A stretch of DNA of 64,000 nucleotides from an uncultured Bacteroidales bacterium (GTDB lineage: Bacteria > Bacteroidota > Bacteroidia > Bacteroidales > Paludibacteraceae), in contig CAIUTB010000118.1 in the NCBI GenBank assembly GCA_903901975.1, forward strand, positions 1 to 64,000, read 5' to 3'. The number at the start of each line of letters is the position of its first letter. The stretch's first letter is position 1. Positions 34,767 through 44,345 of the stretch are shown here, piece by piece. A program made the position numbers and the translations under genes. The notes under the pieces are model-generated. The model was given only the letters and a program-made list of their open reading frames with translations. It made no database searches and had not been told where the DNA came from.

Positions 34767-35609
34767 ATGAAAATTAAAATTTTTCAAACAAGCATATTGC
34801 TAATTGCAATGTTTTTGGGCGTATCGTGTATTAACGATGCCGTTTATGTGGGATCTGCTTCAATTTCAAATATAAGTGCCTCACCCGAAATTCCCAAAGC
34901 TTCCGACTCTGTGGTTATTTCTGCAAAAATTACCGATTTAAAAGGTGTTCAATCAGCAAAATTATATTTTAAATCATTAGGTTCTACTGCTTTTACAACT
35001 GTAGGAATGACCGAAGGTGAGAATCATATTTTCAGTGGTGAAATTTCTGAATATCCTTTAGACACTGTTGTTCAGTATTATATTGAAGTAATCAATATAG
35101 ACAATATGACTACTAAATTTCCGTCTGCAGCACCGGCATCACTTGCTTTGTACACGGTAGGCGTAAACACTTCAAGTAAAATATTTGTGAACGAAGTATT
35201 TCCAGATGGAACAAAAGATGCAACCGATCCTGATTGGGTAGAATTCTACAACGATTATGATGTTGAAGTTGATCTAAGCGGATACTATTTTTATGATAAT
35301 GGTATTTTAAGTTCCAATGGTACAAAACCCAAACGGGTGATTGAAAATGGTGTAAAAATTCCGGCAAAAGGATTTTTAGTAATTAAAACTGAAACTTATA
35401 CCAGCCAATACACAGTTGAATTTGGATTAAGTACAGGGGGAGATGGAATTTACCTAGAAAATAAAGAAGGTATATTAGTTGCGAAATTGGATTTTTCAGC
35501 AATAATCACTACCGGAAAAAAATCCTATGGTTGTAAACCGGATGGTTCTTCAAATTTGGTTTTGTTCAACGTTGCAACCAAAGGAGCATCTAACAATAAC
35601 GCAAATTAA
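34767..35609 (+). CDS. Lipoprotein with a lamin-tail domain
   Basis: Lipobox GVSC with acylated Cys near residue 21. An Ig-like domain (about 30-130) is followed by a lamin-tail domain (about 137-275): IFVNEVFPDG..DPDWVEFYNDYDVEVDLSGYYFYD is diagnostic. LTD modules in secreted bacterial proteins usually accompany hydrolases or serve as binding modules. It follows the porin by 24 bp and precedes a beta-propeller lipoprotein. The same LTD plus propeller combination recurs with T9SS tails at 43-47 kb. Confidence 0.75.
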   Translation: MKIKIFQTSILLIAMFLGVSCINDAVYVGSASISNISASPEIPKASDSVVISAKITDLKGVQSAKLYFKSLGSTAFTTVGMTEGENHIFSGEISEYPLDTVVQYYIEVINIDNMTTKFPSAAPASLALYTVGVNTSSKIFVNEVFPDGTKDATDPDWVEFYNDYDVEVDLSGYYFYDNGILSSNGTKPKRVIENGVKIPAKGFLVIKTETYTSQYTVEFGLSTGGDGIYLENKEGILVAKLDFSAIITTGKKSYGCKPDGSSNLVLFNVATKGASNNNAN

Positions 35610-35702
35610 CAGACGTGTAAATCATTAAAAACAAATCTGAATTGCTGCCATTCATGGTGACGGCAATGAAGAAAATTAAATGTCTGAAAGAACTTTTTTT
35701 GA

Positions 35703-36467
35703 ATGAATAAAAGAATCATTTTTCTTTCACTGACTGCGATGATCACTTGCTGTTCTTGCATTATCGATGATATGGCTCCGCCCGATGATATAAGTAATGG
35801 CAGCTCAAAAGACAGTATATTTAATCTTAGCATCATCGAACCATCTGATTTAACTTTTACTGTAGGGAAAAATACATTTCTAACGGTAAGCGATAATACC
35901 GGAAAAGTGTATGAAATTTCGAGAAGTGGCGATTTGATTTCCACTCTTGATTTTACCGGTATCGATTTAGAGGGTATTTGTGTGGATACGTTGACAGGCG
36001 ATGTGTACGTTGCACAGGAAAGATTGAGTCAGATTGTTCATTTATCTCCTACAGGTGTAATAAAAGAAACACTTACACTCACCGGCTATATAACAGCTGA
36101 TGCAAATAGCAATTTCGAAGGTGTATCGAAAAACGGTGATACGCTGTACATTGTGAAAGAAAAAAATCCGGGCTTATTAATAAAATACAATTTAGCAACA
36201 AAAAACTGGACATCTACTACACTTACATTTGCGCTCGATTATTCGGCAATAACGTATGATGCCGTGGATAAAACATTGTGGATTATGAGCGACGAATCAC
36301 ATACATTATTTCACTGCAATTTGAATGGAAAAGCCCTAACAAAACAATCAATAAGTGTTTTGCAACCTGAAGGCATAGTGATTGATCACAAGGCAAATTG
36401 TGCATGGGTAGTTGGCGACAGCGACAAAAAACTTTTCAAAATAATTTTAAAACAACTAACTTTATAA
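35703..36467 (+). CDS. SdiA-regulated/YjiK-like beta-propeller lipoprotein
   Basis: 254 residues, signal peptide ending in a Cys-rich cluster (CCSC), most likely acylated at Cys19. The rest is a beta-propeller of the SdiA-regulated/NHL-like type: DLEGICVDTLTGDVYVAQE, NFEGVSKNGDTLYIVKEK and QPEGIVIDHKANCAWVVGD are repeated blades. Related propellers include phytase-like esterases, which would suit a phosphate operon, but no catalytic residues can be assigned. The stop is 11 bp before the next gene. Confidence 0.7.
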   Translation: MNKRIIFLSLTAMITCCSCIIDDMAPPDDISNGSSKDSIFNLSIIEPSDLTFTVGKNTFLTVSDNTGKVYEISRSGDLISTLDFTGIDLEGICVDTLTGDVYVAQERLSQIVHLSPTGVIKETLTLTGYITADANSNFEGVSKNGDTLYIVKEKNPGLLIKYNLATKNWTSTTLTFALDYSAITYDAVDKTLWIMSDESHTLFHCNLNGKALTKQSISVLQPEGIVIDHKANCAWVVGDSDKKLFKIILKQLTL

Positions 36468-36478
36468 ATTCACTCATC

Positions 36479-37120
36479 ATGGCAAAAGAAGAATTAAAAA
36501 TCGGTGAAATTTCGAAACCACGTTTCGAATTCCGTTCATTTGGGCAAAATTTCGACACAGCTGCAAAACGCATGGCTCGCCTGTCAATGCCAATTCCCGA
36601 AAAAGTATGGGAACGCTATTCGGATGAAATTTACATCCTTTCGCGTACCAACGATATAAACAATACCAAAGTTCGTGATGGTAAAATGGACATTAAAACC
36701 TACATTCAAACTGTAGATGGCATGGAACAATGGAACCCACTGATGAAAGGTGAATTTCCGATTCTTGCTTCAGTGCTGAAGAGCGAAGTATTTCCTGCAT
36801 TTAATGTTGTGATGCCCGCATTGACAAAAGATGTTTATACTTTCGATGAATTTATGGACATGATTAATTCAAATCCTGATTTGGCAGCTGTAAAAGTTCA
36901 CAAACAACGGTTTGGATATCTAGTGAATAATACCTTATGCGAATACGGCGAAGTACTTATTAATGGTGCACGGATTGTTACCATCAACTCCGAATCGACA
37001 GAGGTGGAAGACATTGTAAAAACAGTAAAGGAAATTGGGCTTGAAGGTGTAGAAAACATCAACTATCTGCAGGCAATCAAACGCGTTATTGGGATGATTG
37101 ACAAACCATTAGCAAACTAA
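36479..37120 (+). CDS. CYTH-like protein of unknown function
   Basis: 213 residues. The segment DEIYILSRTNDINNTKVRDGKMDIKTY..., GMEQWNP and the later VHKQRFGYLV...INSESTEVEDIV follow the strand order of CYTH/triphosphate-tunnel folds. The N-terminal ExExK motif is reduced to FEFRS, so classic triphosphatase activity is doubtful. The ATG at 36479 is preferred; an in-frame ATG at 36398 lies in the preceding gene. It is paired with a canonical CYTH gene at 37230, separated by one C/G-rich repeat. The function is unknown and family placement is moderate. Confidence 0.5.
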   Translation: MAKEELKIGEISKPRFEFRSFGQNFDTAAKRMARLSMPIPEKVWERYSDEIYILSRTNDINNTKVRDGKMDIKTYIQTVDGMEQWNPLMKGEFPILASVLKSEVFPAFNVVMPALTKDVYTFDEFMDMINSNPDLAAVKVHKQRFGYLVNNTLCEYGEVLINGARIVTINSESTEVEDIVKTVKEIGLEGVENINYLQAIKRVIGMIDKPLAN

Positions 37121-37122
37121 AT

Positions 37123-37141
37123 GCCCCTAACCCCTAAAGGG
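37123..37141. repeat. Single C/G-rich junction repeat between the two CYTH genes
   Basis: GCCCCTAACCCCTAAAGGG, 2 bp after the preceding stop codon. It has the same orientation relative to its upstream gene as the other left arms, but no inverted partner before 37230. Confidence 0.8.
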
Positions 37142-37229
37142 AAAATTAAGAAGTATGTAGTGTTCAAACAGCAAACTTCGGGTTTCAACTGTAAATTATA
37201 AATTAACATATTTTTAAAATTATAAAAAA

Positions 37230-37700
37230 ATGGCACAAGAAATTGAAAAAAAATTTTTGGTAAGCACCGACGCTTTTAAAGCTGAAGCCTCAAAACAAAC
37301 CCGTATCACTCAGGGTTACCTGTCATCTATTCCCGAACGGACTGTCAGGGTACGAGTCAAAGGTTCGAAAGGTTTCATTACCATTAAAGGTATAGGCAAT
37401 GAATCGGGTGCTTCACGCTACGAGTGGGAAAAAGAAATTCCGGTGGAAGAAGTACAAGAATTGTTAATAATATGCGAGCCGGGTGTTATTGACAAAACAC
37501 GCTACGAAGTGAAAGTTGGAAAATACACGTATGAAATTGATGAGTTTTATGGCGAAAACCAAGGCTTGACAGTTGCAGAAATTGAACTCTCGAACGAATA
37601 CGACAGCTTTGAAAAACCATCGTGGTTAGGCCAGGAAGTTACAGGAGATGTAAAATACTATAACTCTATGTTGATGAAAAATCCATACACTAAATGGTAA
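37230..37700 (+). CDS. CYTH domain protein (inorganic triphosphatase family)
   Basis: 156-residue triphosphate-tunnel metalloenzyme. The N-terminal ExExK motif is intact (Glu4, Glu6, Lys8 in QEIEKKF), followed by VRVRVKGSKGFITIKG, RYEWEKEIP, YEIDEFYGENQGLTVAEIEL and the terminal YYNSMLMKNP. Characterised relatives of this length hydrolyse tripolyphosphate and other triphosphates in the cytoplasm using Mg or Mn. It lies between a CYTH-like protein and an anion transporter in a region dominated by phosphate genes. Confidence 0.87.
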   Translation: MAQEIEKKFLVSTDAFKAEASKQTRITQGYLSSIPERTVRVRVKGSKGFITIKGIGNESGASRYEWEKEIPVEEVQELLIICEPGVIDKTRYEVKVGKYTYEIDEFYGENQGLTVAEIELSNEYDSFEKPSWLGQEVTGDVKYYNSMLMKNPYTKW

Positions 37701-37868
37701 TTTTCATTAACAATTTAATCATTGACTATTTACAATTTTGAAAATAACACTGACAGGGTTTGAAAAGACTTATCGGTAAATTGCAATAACCTAAGTTTTC
37801 TAAATAGGAAGATTTAGGTGATGGCACTTAGTATTTTTGCATTATTAAAAAACAATAAATTTCAACAA

Positions 37869-39503
37869 ATGAGCGAAGAATTAAAAAAAGTCACACCAAC
37901 CGCTAATATTGAAATAGAAAATACCGTTCCATTCGATCCGCTCGATATGAATAATTACCGGATTGAGAAATTACCTAAAATGGTAAAATCCGGATTCGAA
38001 AAATGGATGGCATTAGCCGGCGGACCTTTGGCAATATTGCTTTTCATTTATTTCTATTGGTTTGCTAAAATTCCTTTTCTCGAACAATTTGACGCTTCCT
38101 CTTTAGGAAAAGAAGCTGCTAAACGATTTGGGGAAATAGGTGCAATAGGTTTTACGAGAATTAATTATGCCATGCTCGCAATTTTTGTAGGGGCAATAGT
38201 GCTCTGGATTACAGAAGCGATTCCAAATTATCTCACATCGCTGATATTGATTTTGGGTATGGTACTGACAGGAGTTACTACCGATAAAGTGGCATATGCA
38301 CAACTTGGTCACCCTGTTATGTGGCTAAATATCTTGTCGTTTGTTCTGGCAAGTATGTTGGTAAAAACACGTGTTGCCAAACGTTTTGCACTATGGTTCG
38401 TAATCCGGTTCGGAAAAAATGCAACCATGGTTATTTTCAGTTTTATAGTAATCAATATCGTTTTATCCGCTTTTATTTCGGCAACAACCGCCAAAGCAAC
38501 TATTTTGTTACCCATTTTCATGGTTGTGGCTGCCATTTATGGTGCAAGCAAAGACGATCGGAATAATTTCGGGCGTAATTTGGTACTGCAAAATCTTTTT
38601 CAGATTAATATGGGAGCTACGGGATTTCTCACGGGTTCTGGGGCAAACCTTTTGGCTGCAGCCATGATTGCTGGTGCAATGGGTTGGAGTTCATTTAGCT
38701 ATCAGGATTGGTTTGTGGCTGCATTTCCCTTGTGTTTGATTTTAATGTTGATTGGGTGGTTTGTAGGACTTAAGATTATTTTTCCATTAAAAAAATGTGA
38801 AAATCAACCGCAAATAGAAGGTGGAATGGATCGACTACAATTGGAACTTTCCAAAATGGGTAAAATGACTTTTGAGGAATTTAAAGCTATTGCTATTTTT
38901 GTATGTGTGCTGGCATTGTGGGCAACCGACAAACAACACGGCATCAATCAAACAGCAGTGGCATTTATCGGAGCTGTAGTGGCATTATTACCCGGAATTG
39001 GTATTGTAAAATGGAACGATGTGGATATTCCCTGGCATTTATTGCTTTTCTCTGCGGGAGCTTATACCTTAGGTGCAGGATTAGAAGCTACGGATTTACC
39101 TGCTACTTTAATCGAGACATTATTCAATGCTATTGGAGTAAACTCACACACACCTTTTATTCTGATTTACGCAATGCTTACCGGTGGCATGTTATTCTCC
39201 GCACTGTTGTTCGAAAGTAAAACCATGCGCGCCCTGATTTTCATTCCTATTGCAATAGGTGTCGCACATAAATTTGGATATTCGGTTTTAAGTCTAGCTT
39301 TTCCGGTTGCACTGTTGGTCGAACATGTTTACGTATTGCCCTTCAACAGTAAACCCGCTGCATTGCTTTACACAACAAACCATTATAGCTGGAGCGACAC
39401 ACTGAAATATGGATTAACCATGATGGTGATAAGTTGGTTTATGATTATGCTTTGGGGCGAAACGGTATTAAAATGGTTGGGTTATACAAACGGATTGCTT
39501 TAA
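37869..39503 (+). CDS. DASS/SLC13-family anion transporter with altered substrate motifs
   Basis: About 545 residues, 12 or so hydrophobic segments, of the divalent-anion:sodium symporter family (NYLTSLILILGMVLTG, GHPVMWLNILSFVLASMLV). In dicarboxylate carriers each half has an SNT substrate/sodium motif; here the equivalents read ISATTAK (near 38475) and ESKTMRA (near 39213), so both Asn are missing. The substrate is therefore open: phosphate (as for yeast Pho87/90/91 relatives), sulfate, or other anions. A start at 37821 would add 16 residues. The gene follows CYTH by about 170 bp and precedes the PHP-like gene. Confidence 0.78.
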   Translation: MSEELKKVTPTANIEIENTVPFDPLDMNNYRIEKLPKMVKSGFEKWMALAGGPLAILLFIYFYWFAKIPFLEQFDASSLGKEAAKRFGEIGAIGFTRINYAMLAIFVGAIVLWITEAIPNYLTSLILILGMVLTGVTTDKVAYAQLGHPVMWLNILSFVLASMLVKTRVAKRFALWFVIRFGKNATMVIFSFIVINIVLSAFISATTAKATILLPIFMVVAAIYGASKDDRNNFGRNLVLQNLFQINMGATGFLTGSGANLLAAAMIAGAMGWSSFSYQDWFVAAFPLCLILMLIGWFVGLKIIFPLKKCENQPQIEGGMDRLQLELSKMGKMTFEEFKAIAIFVCVLALWATDKQHGINQTAVAFIGAVVALLPGIGIVKWNDVDIPWHLLLFSAGAYTLGAGLEATDLPATLIETLFNAIGVNSHTPFILIYAMLTGGMLFSALLFESKTMRALIFIPIAIGVAHKFGYSVLSLAFPVALLVEHVYVLPFNSKPAALLYTTNHYSWSDTLKYGLTMMVISWFMIMLWGETVLKWLGYTNGLL

Positions 39504-39561
39504 TTAATTTAGTAGAATTGGTAAAATGGTAGTCAAGGTTTACAACGATATCGTTAATTTT

Positions 39562-42291
39562 ATGAGTTTTTCAACAAAGCTCAGAAAACTGCGTACACAA
39601 ATAAACCAAAGCATTGATCTGCCTGAAATTATCTCTGAACTTCCCAATTCACATCCACGAGGATTTATTAAAGTATTTAAAAAACGAAGGACAACCATTG
39701 TCGAAAACTATTTACGAATTACAAATAGTCTCGAATCTGCTATTTATAAAGAAAGAGTTCATGCATTAAGTCTGCTGGCCGAACATATAATTTATTCACG
39801 TTCGGTAACGATGCCACTCAATGCTGCAAGGGTACAGTTGGCACTAATGAAAGAAGTGGTGAAAAATCGCGACGACAAACGCGTACAACTGGAATTAATG
39901 CGCGATTTTACAGTTTCATCTTTTGGTCACCCCAGAACAATCAGAAATTTTCTCAGAAAACTCGATATTATTGAAGTTCCCGAAACAGGCGAAGAACTGA
40001 AAGACCTTAAAATGGGTTGGGATTTTCATGTCCATGATAGCACTTCCTATGGTGTAAAACGTCCAATTCAACTTATTATTGATGCATTTATTAAAGGAAT
40101 TTCCGAATTAACAATTGTTTATAACAATCTCGACCGCGAAGAAGCTGTAAAAGAAGTACTTGAAGCGGGGAGAATATTAGGAATAAAAGTAAATATCGCC
40201 CTGGAATTTAGTGCATTAACCAATGGTAAGCGTTTCCATTATTTATATATTTTGCCCAACTTTTCTAGTGAAAAAGAAAGATTTAAAACATTTCTGAGAC
40301 AAAAAACAACCAATTTTAAAGACTTCCTGCACGAGTTGGAAGAGAATAAAAACAAACGTCAAAAAGATATTGAACGGCTCATACAAAATTTTAACAACGA
40401 ACATCTCTCAAAAATAAACGAAGGGTATGCATCTGATTCGATTTACTTTTTACAACCTATATCAATTCAAGACAAGGAAAATATATTTGGGCATGAAATT
40501 TATTCGCAGCGGCAACTGGGAGAGCTTTTATTTCCAAAACTAAAAAAAATACTTGAAAAAAGAGCGATACAGATTTCAGCATTAAAAATACAGACCGAAA
40601 AAACACACGAACAATTTACAAAACACGAAAGAGAAATAATTCAACAACGTTTCCGTGAAATACGCATGCAATACCGAAATTTGGAACCCGAGAAAATAAG
40701 ATTAGAATATTTTGGCAGTGACGAATCCTTGATGGTCGAAACGGCTGTTAGCAGCCTAGAAGACATTTATTTACTGGCAAAAAAAGCGGGTGGCGAAATT
40801 AAATTTATTCAGCCACTTGAGCATGGATTGCAAGCAGCTGTAGAAATTATTCTTGAAAACTACAAGATGCTTTCATACACCGAAATTTACAATATGTATG
40901 GCACAGTAGAAGCGAAAGAATCGGAATTTGTGACATTTGCACATTATATTAAACTCCTGAATGAAGGTGATTTATATAATTCAACAAAATTCCTAAAAGA
41001 CAACAATCTTAACTTTGACCCGAAAAAATTAGAAAATGCACTGACATATTTTCAGCAGAATAACCTAATTCCGGCTATAGGAAGTGATGCTGCCGGACGC
41101 TCCACACTAGCACCGGGTATGGGATTTGCATTGGAAAGCAGGTTGGCAAAACATCAAAAAAAGTATTTCAGAAAGCATCATCATATTTTACCGACCGAAA
41201 TTTCCGAACTGATTTTTAAATTAGCCAAGATACCCAAAACGCCTTTAACAAAAGACGAAAAACCTACTATTATTTGTTTGGGAAGGCAAAATAGTTGGAA
41301 ACAAAATCTGCTGGGAGATGAAAAAATTGAGAAAACCATACAACTTTTGCGAGGGTGGCGATACCTCAATCCGGGTATAAAAAACACGATATTTATACTC
41401 ATTGGATTTATTCCGGCTTATTTTACAGTCGGTATTGAATATGCACTTTTATGGCTTGGCATTACCGGTTCACGCAATATTTTCGTAGATTTGATTTCGG
41501 AAAACGGATTTAGTCCGAACGAATGGCACACTAACGATGTGAACTGGACAAATGTTGCTCATTCATTATTTTGGACAGGTTTCTCAGTTCCTATTCTTGG
41601 ATTAGTAAAAGCGCATTTCGATATAAGCTGGACAGGAGAACATCAGGGTGCACTTTTTGAAACAGTAAAATTTTTCTGTATTAATATTAGCAATGGCATT
41701 TATCTCGCAACTCATAATACCTTGCGCGGCTTCGATAAACAAACCATTCGTGCCAATTTTTTCAGGAGTATTCTGGCATGGCCACTTTCTGTCACTTTCT
41801 CTCCAATTGGAAATGCATTATTAATTCCAAGCATCGTTCAAGCTAAGTTTTGGTCCGATTTTGTAGCAGCCATTATCGAAGGAAGCGGCAAATACCGTAA
41901 CATTATTAAGGTGAAAGACCGAATTATGAAAAAGTTAATTCCTGCGCTAACGGGTGATAATGAAGAAGCCGAAAAATTAGCTCTGATGGATTTGATATTT
42001 TTCGTGAATGAAAGTCGAAGAGCTAAAACTGCACTGATAAAGCAATTAGTACCACAAAAAAGCAGAATTACCGAACTAAAAGAACTAATTTTTAGAAAAA
42101 AAATCAAATCCGTTCCTAACGAAAGTTACTATGAACTCAAAAAACGGATGGATTCACCTAACCAGTTCAACGAATTAATCGATTATATTATTGAGCATTA
42201 TTATCGTGAGCAAAGTTTGTATTTAGTCAGAATGGTGTCGGAAAATTATAATAAAATCAACAAATGGTTGGATCGGTTATCATCCAACTAA
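39562..42291 (+). CDS. Large PHP-like protein with C-terminal membrane region
   Basis: 909 residues, unusual architecture. An N-terminal helical part (1-150) precedes GWDFHVHDSTSYG near residue 155, which opens a PHP/amidohydrolase-like metal site. A long coiled region with many Lys/Glu (about 245-385) is followed by further PHP-like strands including FIQPLEHGLQ and IPAIGSDAAGRS near 515. From about 610 to 770 there are several membrane-prone segments (NPGIKNTIFILIGFIPAYF), and the tail is helical. I do not recognise a characterised homologue. It could be a membrane phosphoesterase. It sits between the DASS transporter and adenylate kinase. Confidence 0.65.
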   Translation: MSFSTKLRKLRTQINQSIDLPEIISELPNSHPRGFIKVFKKRRTTIVENYLRITNSLESAIYKERVHALSLLAEHIIYSRSVTMPLNAARVQLALMKEVVKNRDDKRVQLELMRDFTVSSFGHPRTIRNFLRKLDIIEVPETGEELKDLKMGWDFHVHDSTSYGVKRPIQLIIDAFIKGISELTIVYNNLDREEAVKEVLEAGRILGIKVNIALEFSALTNGKRFHYLYILPNFSSEKERFKTFLRQKTTNFKDFLHELEENKNKRQKDIERLIQNFNNEHLSKINEGYASDSIYFLQPISIQDKENIFGHEIYSQRQLGELLFPKLKKILEKRAIQISALKIQTEKTHEQFTKHEREIIQQRFREIRMQYRNLEPEKIRLEYFGSDESLMVETAVSSLEDIYLLAKKAGGEIKFIQPLEHGLQAAVEIILENYKMLSYTEIYNMYGTVEAKESEFVTFAHYIKLLNEGDLYNSTKFLKDNNLNFDPKKLENALTYFQQNNLIPAIGSDAAGRSTLAPGMGFALESRLAKHQKKYFRKHHHILPTEISELIFKLAKIPKTPLTKDEKPTIICLGRQNSWKQNLLGDEKIEKTIQLLRGWRYLNPGIKNTIFILIGFIPAYFTVGIEYALLWLGITGSRNIFVDLISENGFSPNEWHTNDVNWTNVAHSLFWTGFSVPILGLVKAHFDISWTGEHQGALFETVKFFCINISNGIYLATHNTLRGFDKQTIRANFFRSILAWPLSVTFSPIGNALLIPSIVQAKFWSDFVAAIIEGSGKYRNIIKVKDRIMKKLIPALTGDNEEAEKLALMDLIFFVNESRRAKTALIKQLVPQKSRITELKELIFRKKIKSVPNESYYELKKRMDSPNQFNELIDYIIEHYYREQSLYLVRMVSENYNKINKWLDRLSSN

Positions 42292-42365
42292 TATATCATC
42301 CGAAATTGAACAGAGACAGGTTGACAAAACAAATAAGTAAATAAACAATTTAAACTAAGCCTTAT

Positions 42366-42938
42366 ATGACAATTATTCTTTTTGGCCCTCCGGGCTGCGG
42401 AAAAGGCACTCAAAGTGAACTAATTGCTGAAAAATACAAACTAAAACATATTTCTACCGGTGACATACTTCGTACCGAAATGGAAATGGGAACAGACCTT
42501 GGTTTGTCGGCAAAAAAGTATGTAACCGAAGGAAAATTAATGCCCGACGATGTAATAATCGGTATGCTAATGAAGTTTATTCAATCCAATGATGCAAGTA
42601 TGAAAGGCGTTTTACTCGACGGTTTTCCACGTACAACAGCGCAAGCCGAAGCATTGGAAGAAAAATTAACTTTATCGAATAAACAAACAAATGTATTGAT
42701 AGATTTACGTGTAAATGAAGAAGAATTGATTTCGCGCATGATACTTCGGGGAAAAGCTACCGAAAGAATAGATGACAATCCTGAAACCATAAAAAAAAGA
42801 CTTCAGGTTTATGCCGAACAAACTTATCAGGTAAAATCATTTTATCAAAAATTAAACAAATATGTTGCTGTGAACGGTTTAGGAAAAATCGAAGATATCT
42901 TTGGTAATATTTGTATTGAAATAGAAAAAGCTATCTGA
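42366..42938 (+). CDS. adk: Adenylate kinase
   Basis: 190-residue short-form adenylate kinase: P-loop GPPGCGKGTQ, STGDILRTEM, LLDGFPRTTAQA and RGKATERIDDNPETIKKRL. The LID is short, without the zinc-type insert. It converts ATP + AMP to 2 ADP. Genes such as hpt or obg that I would expect beside the Bacteroidota housekeeping adk are absent. Here it ends the CYTH-DASS-PHP series, 74 bp after the PHP-like gene. It may be the only adk, or a second copy serving this locus. Confidence 0.93.
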   Translation: MTIILFGPPGCGKGTQSELIAEKYKLKHISTGDILRTEMEMGTDLGLSAKKYVTEGKLMPDDVIIGMLMKFIQSNDASMKGVLLDGFPRTTAQAEALEEKLTLSNKQTNVLIDLRVNEEELISRMILRGKATERIDDNPETIKKRLQVYAEQTYQVKSFYQKLNKYVAVNGLGKIEDIFGNICIEIEKAI

Positions 42939-42999
42939 TTGCATGGGAAATATCTGTAAGAATGAAAATTCCGACAAATAATATTAAATATTCATCTTC

Positions 43000-44244
43000 A
43001 TGTATCATACATTCAAAATTATAGTGTTGACATTAATTTTTTCTGTGAATTCAGTTTTGCATAGTGCTCAATCCGTTTGGCCGGCTGTGCAATGGGCTTC
43101 GTCAGTGAATCTTTCAGCCTGTTTTCCTTCGGATGCTATCGGATTAAGCGGGATGTATTGGAATAGTTACAGTAACCGGCTTTATACCATCGGCGATAAA
43201 GGCTATGTTTACATCCATCAATACAACAAAGCAACAAATCTTTTCACGCTTATTGCTACAAATACAAACATGGGCGGACCTGAGGGAGTAACGATGGTGA
43301 ACGATTCGTTAAACGAATTTTATACGATCGACGAAAATAGCTACCAGATATGTAAATACACACATACTGCCGATATATCAAACATTACTTTGTCTAAATA
43401 TTGGTACTTATTGCAATCACCTTCACCCATGGCTGATACAGGAAATACCGGTCCTGAAGGAATTTGCTTTGTTCCAGATAAATACCTGAAAAGAGTAGGA
43501 TTTATTAGCACTGTAACAACTAAAACCTATACTTCGACCAAAGGAATGGGCGGTTTACTGTTTATAGCCAATCAGGATGGAGGTTATGTATGGGTATTTG
43601 ATGTGAACCCAAATCTTTCAAACGATTTTGCTTATGTAGGAAAGTATAAAACCAACCGAACTGAAAGTTGCGATGCAGCCTTCGATCGGTCCACAGGACT
43701 GCTCTATATTTTGCACAATACCGGAGATAACTATCTGGAAATAAACGATATGACAACTAATTTAATTTCGGGAGAATATAAATTTGTTACGGAAAAGGAA
43801 TTTTTTATTCCCAATCCCAGCGGTTCTGTCAATGTAGAAGGTTTTGCGCTTTCTCCCAAATTTCCAACCGCAAGCAATTTGGGGGCATGGCTGTGCCGCG
43901 ATGTGAAATTAGCCGATAATACCGATGCAATTCGCTGGTTTAATCCATTTGTAGCCGAAGGAACAGATATCCAAACCTACGTACCGGATATACAAAAACA
44001 AACCGTAACATTCAATATTTCCCTAAATCAAGTAGTGAATGAACTAACAATAAGCAACATGAACACTGAGGGAAAAGAATACTCTGTTCAGGTATATTCA
44101 TGCAACGGTCAACTTATGGCAAAAAAAAATCTACTGAGTTTTCCCACAACTCTTAATGTTAGCAATCTCAGAAGTGGAATTTATTTCGTCAAAATATTAT
44201 CAAAATATGAAACCGAAGCATTAAAAACAATTATTAAAATCTGA
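43000..44244 (+). CDS. Secreted beta-propeller protein with T9SS sorting tail
   Basis: Signal peptide to about residue 23 (VLHSA-Q). The body is a propeller related to phytase-like/SdiA-regulated families: GLSGMYWNSYSNRLYTIGDKGYVY, GPEGVTMVNDSLNEFYTIDEN and AAFDRSTGLLYILHNTGDN. The last 70 residues are a type-A T9SS domain (VQVYSCNGQLMAKKNL ... LRSGIYFVKI). It should be exported and surface-attached or released. A phosphatase/phytase-like role would suit the locus but is unproved. It begins 62 bp after adk. Confidence 0.75.
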   Translation: MYHTFKIIVLTLIFSVNSVLHSAQSVWPAVQWASSVNLSACFPSDAIGLSGMYWNSYSNRLYTIGDKGYVYIHQYNKATNLFTLIATNTNMGGPEGVTMVNDSLNEFYTIDENSYQICKYTHTADISNITLSKYWYLLQSPSPMADTGNTGPEGICFVPDKYLKRVGFISTVTTKTYTSTKGMGGLLFIANQDGGYVWVFDVNPNLSNDFAYVGKYKTNRTESCDAAFDRSTGLLYILHNTGDNYLEINDMTTNLISGEYKFVTEKEFFIPNPSGSVNVEGFALSPKFPTASNLGAWLCRDVKLADNTDAIRWFNPFVAEGTDIQTYVPDIQKQTVTFNISLNQVVNELTISNMNTEGKEYSVQVYSCNGQLMAKKNLLSFPTTLNVSNLRSGIYFVKILSKYETEALKTIIKI

Positions 44245-44345
44245 TAATTTAATCGAAGTTTAACAACGGCATCAATTAAAGAATTTTTTCTTCATTAAAT
44301 CGAAAAAAAACGAAATATATGATACTTTATTAAAATTTAATTTCA

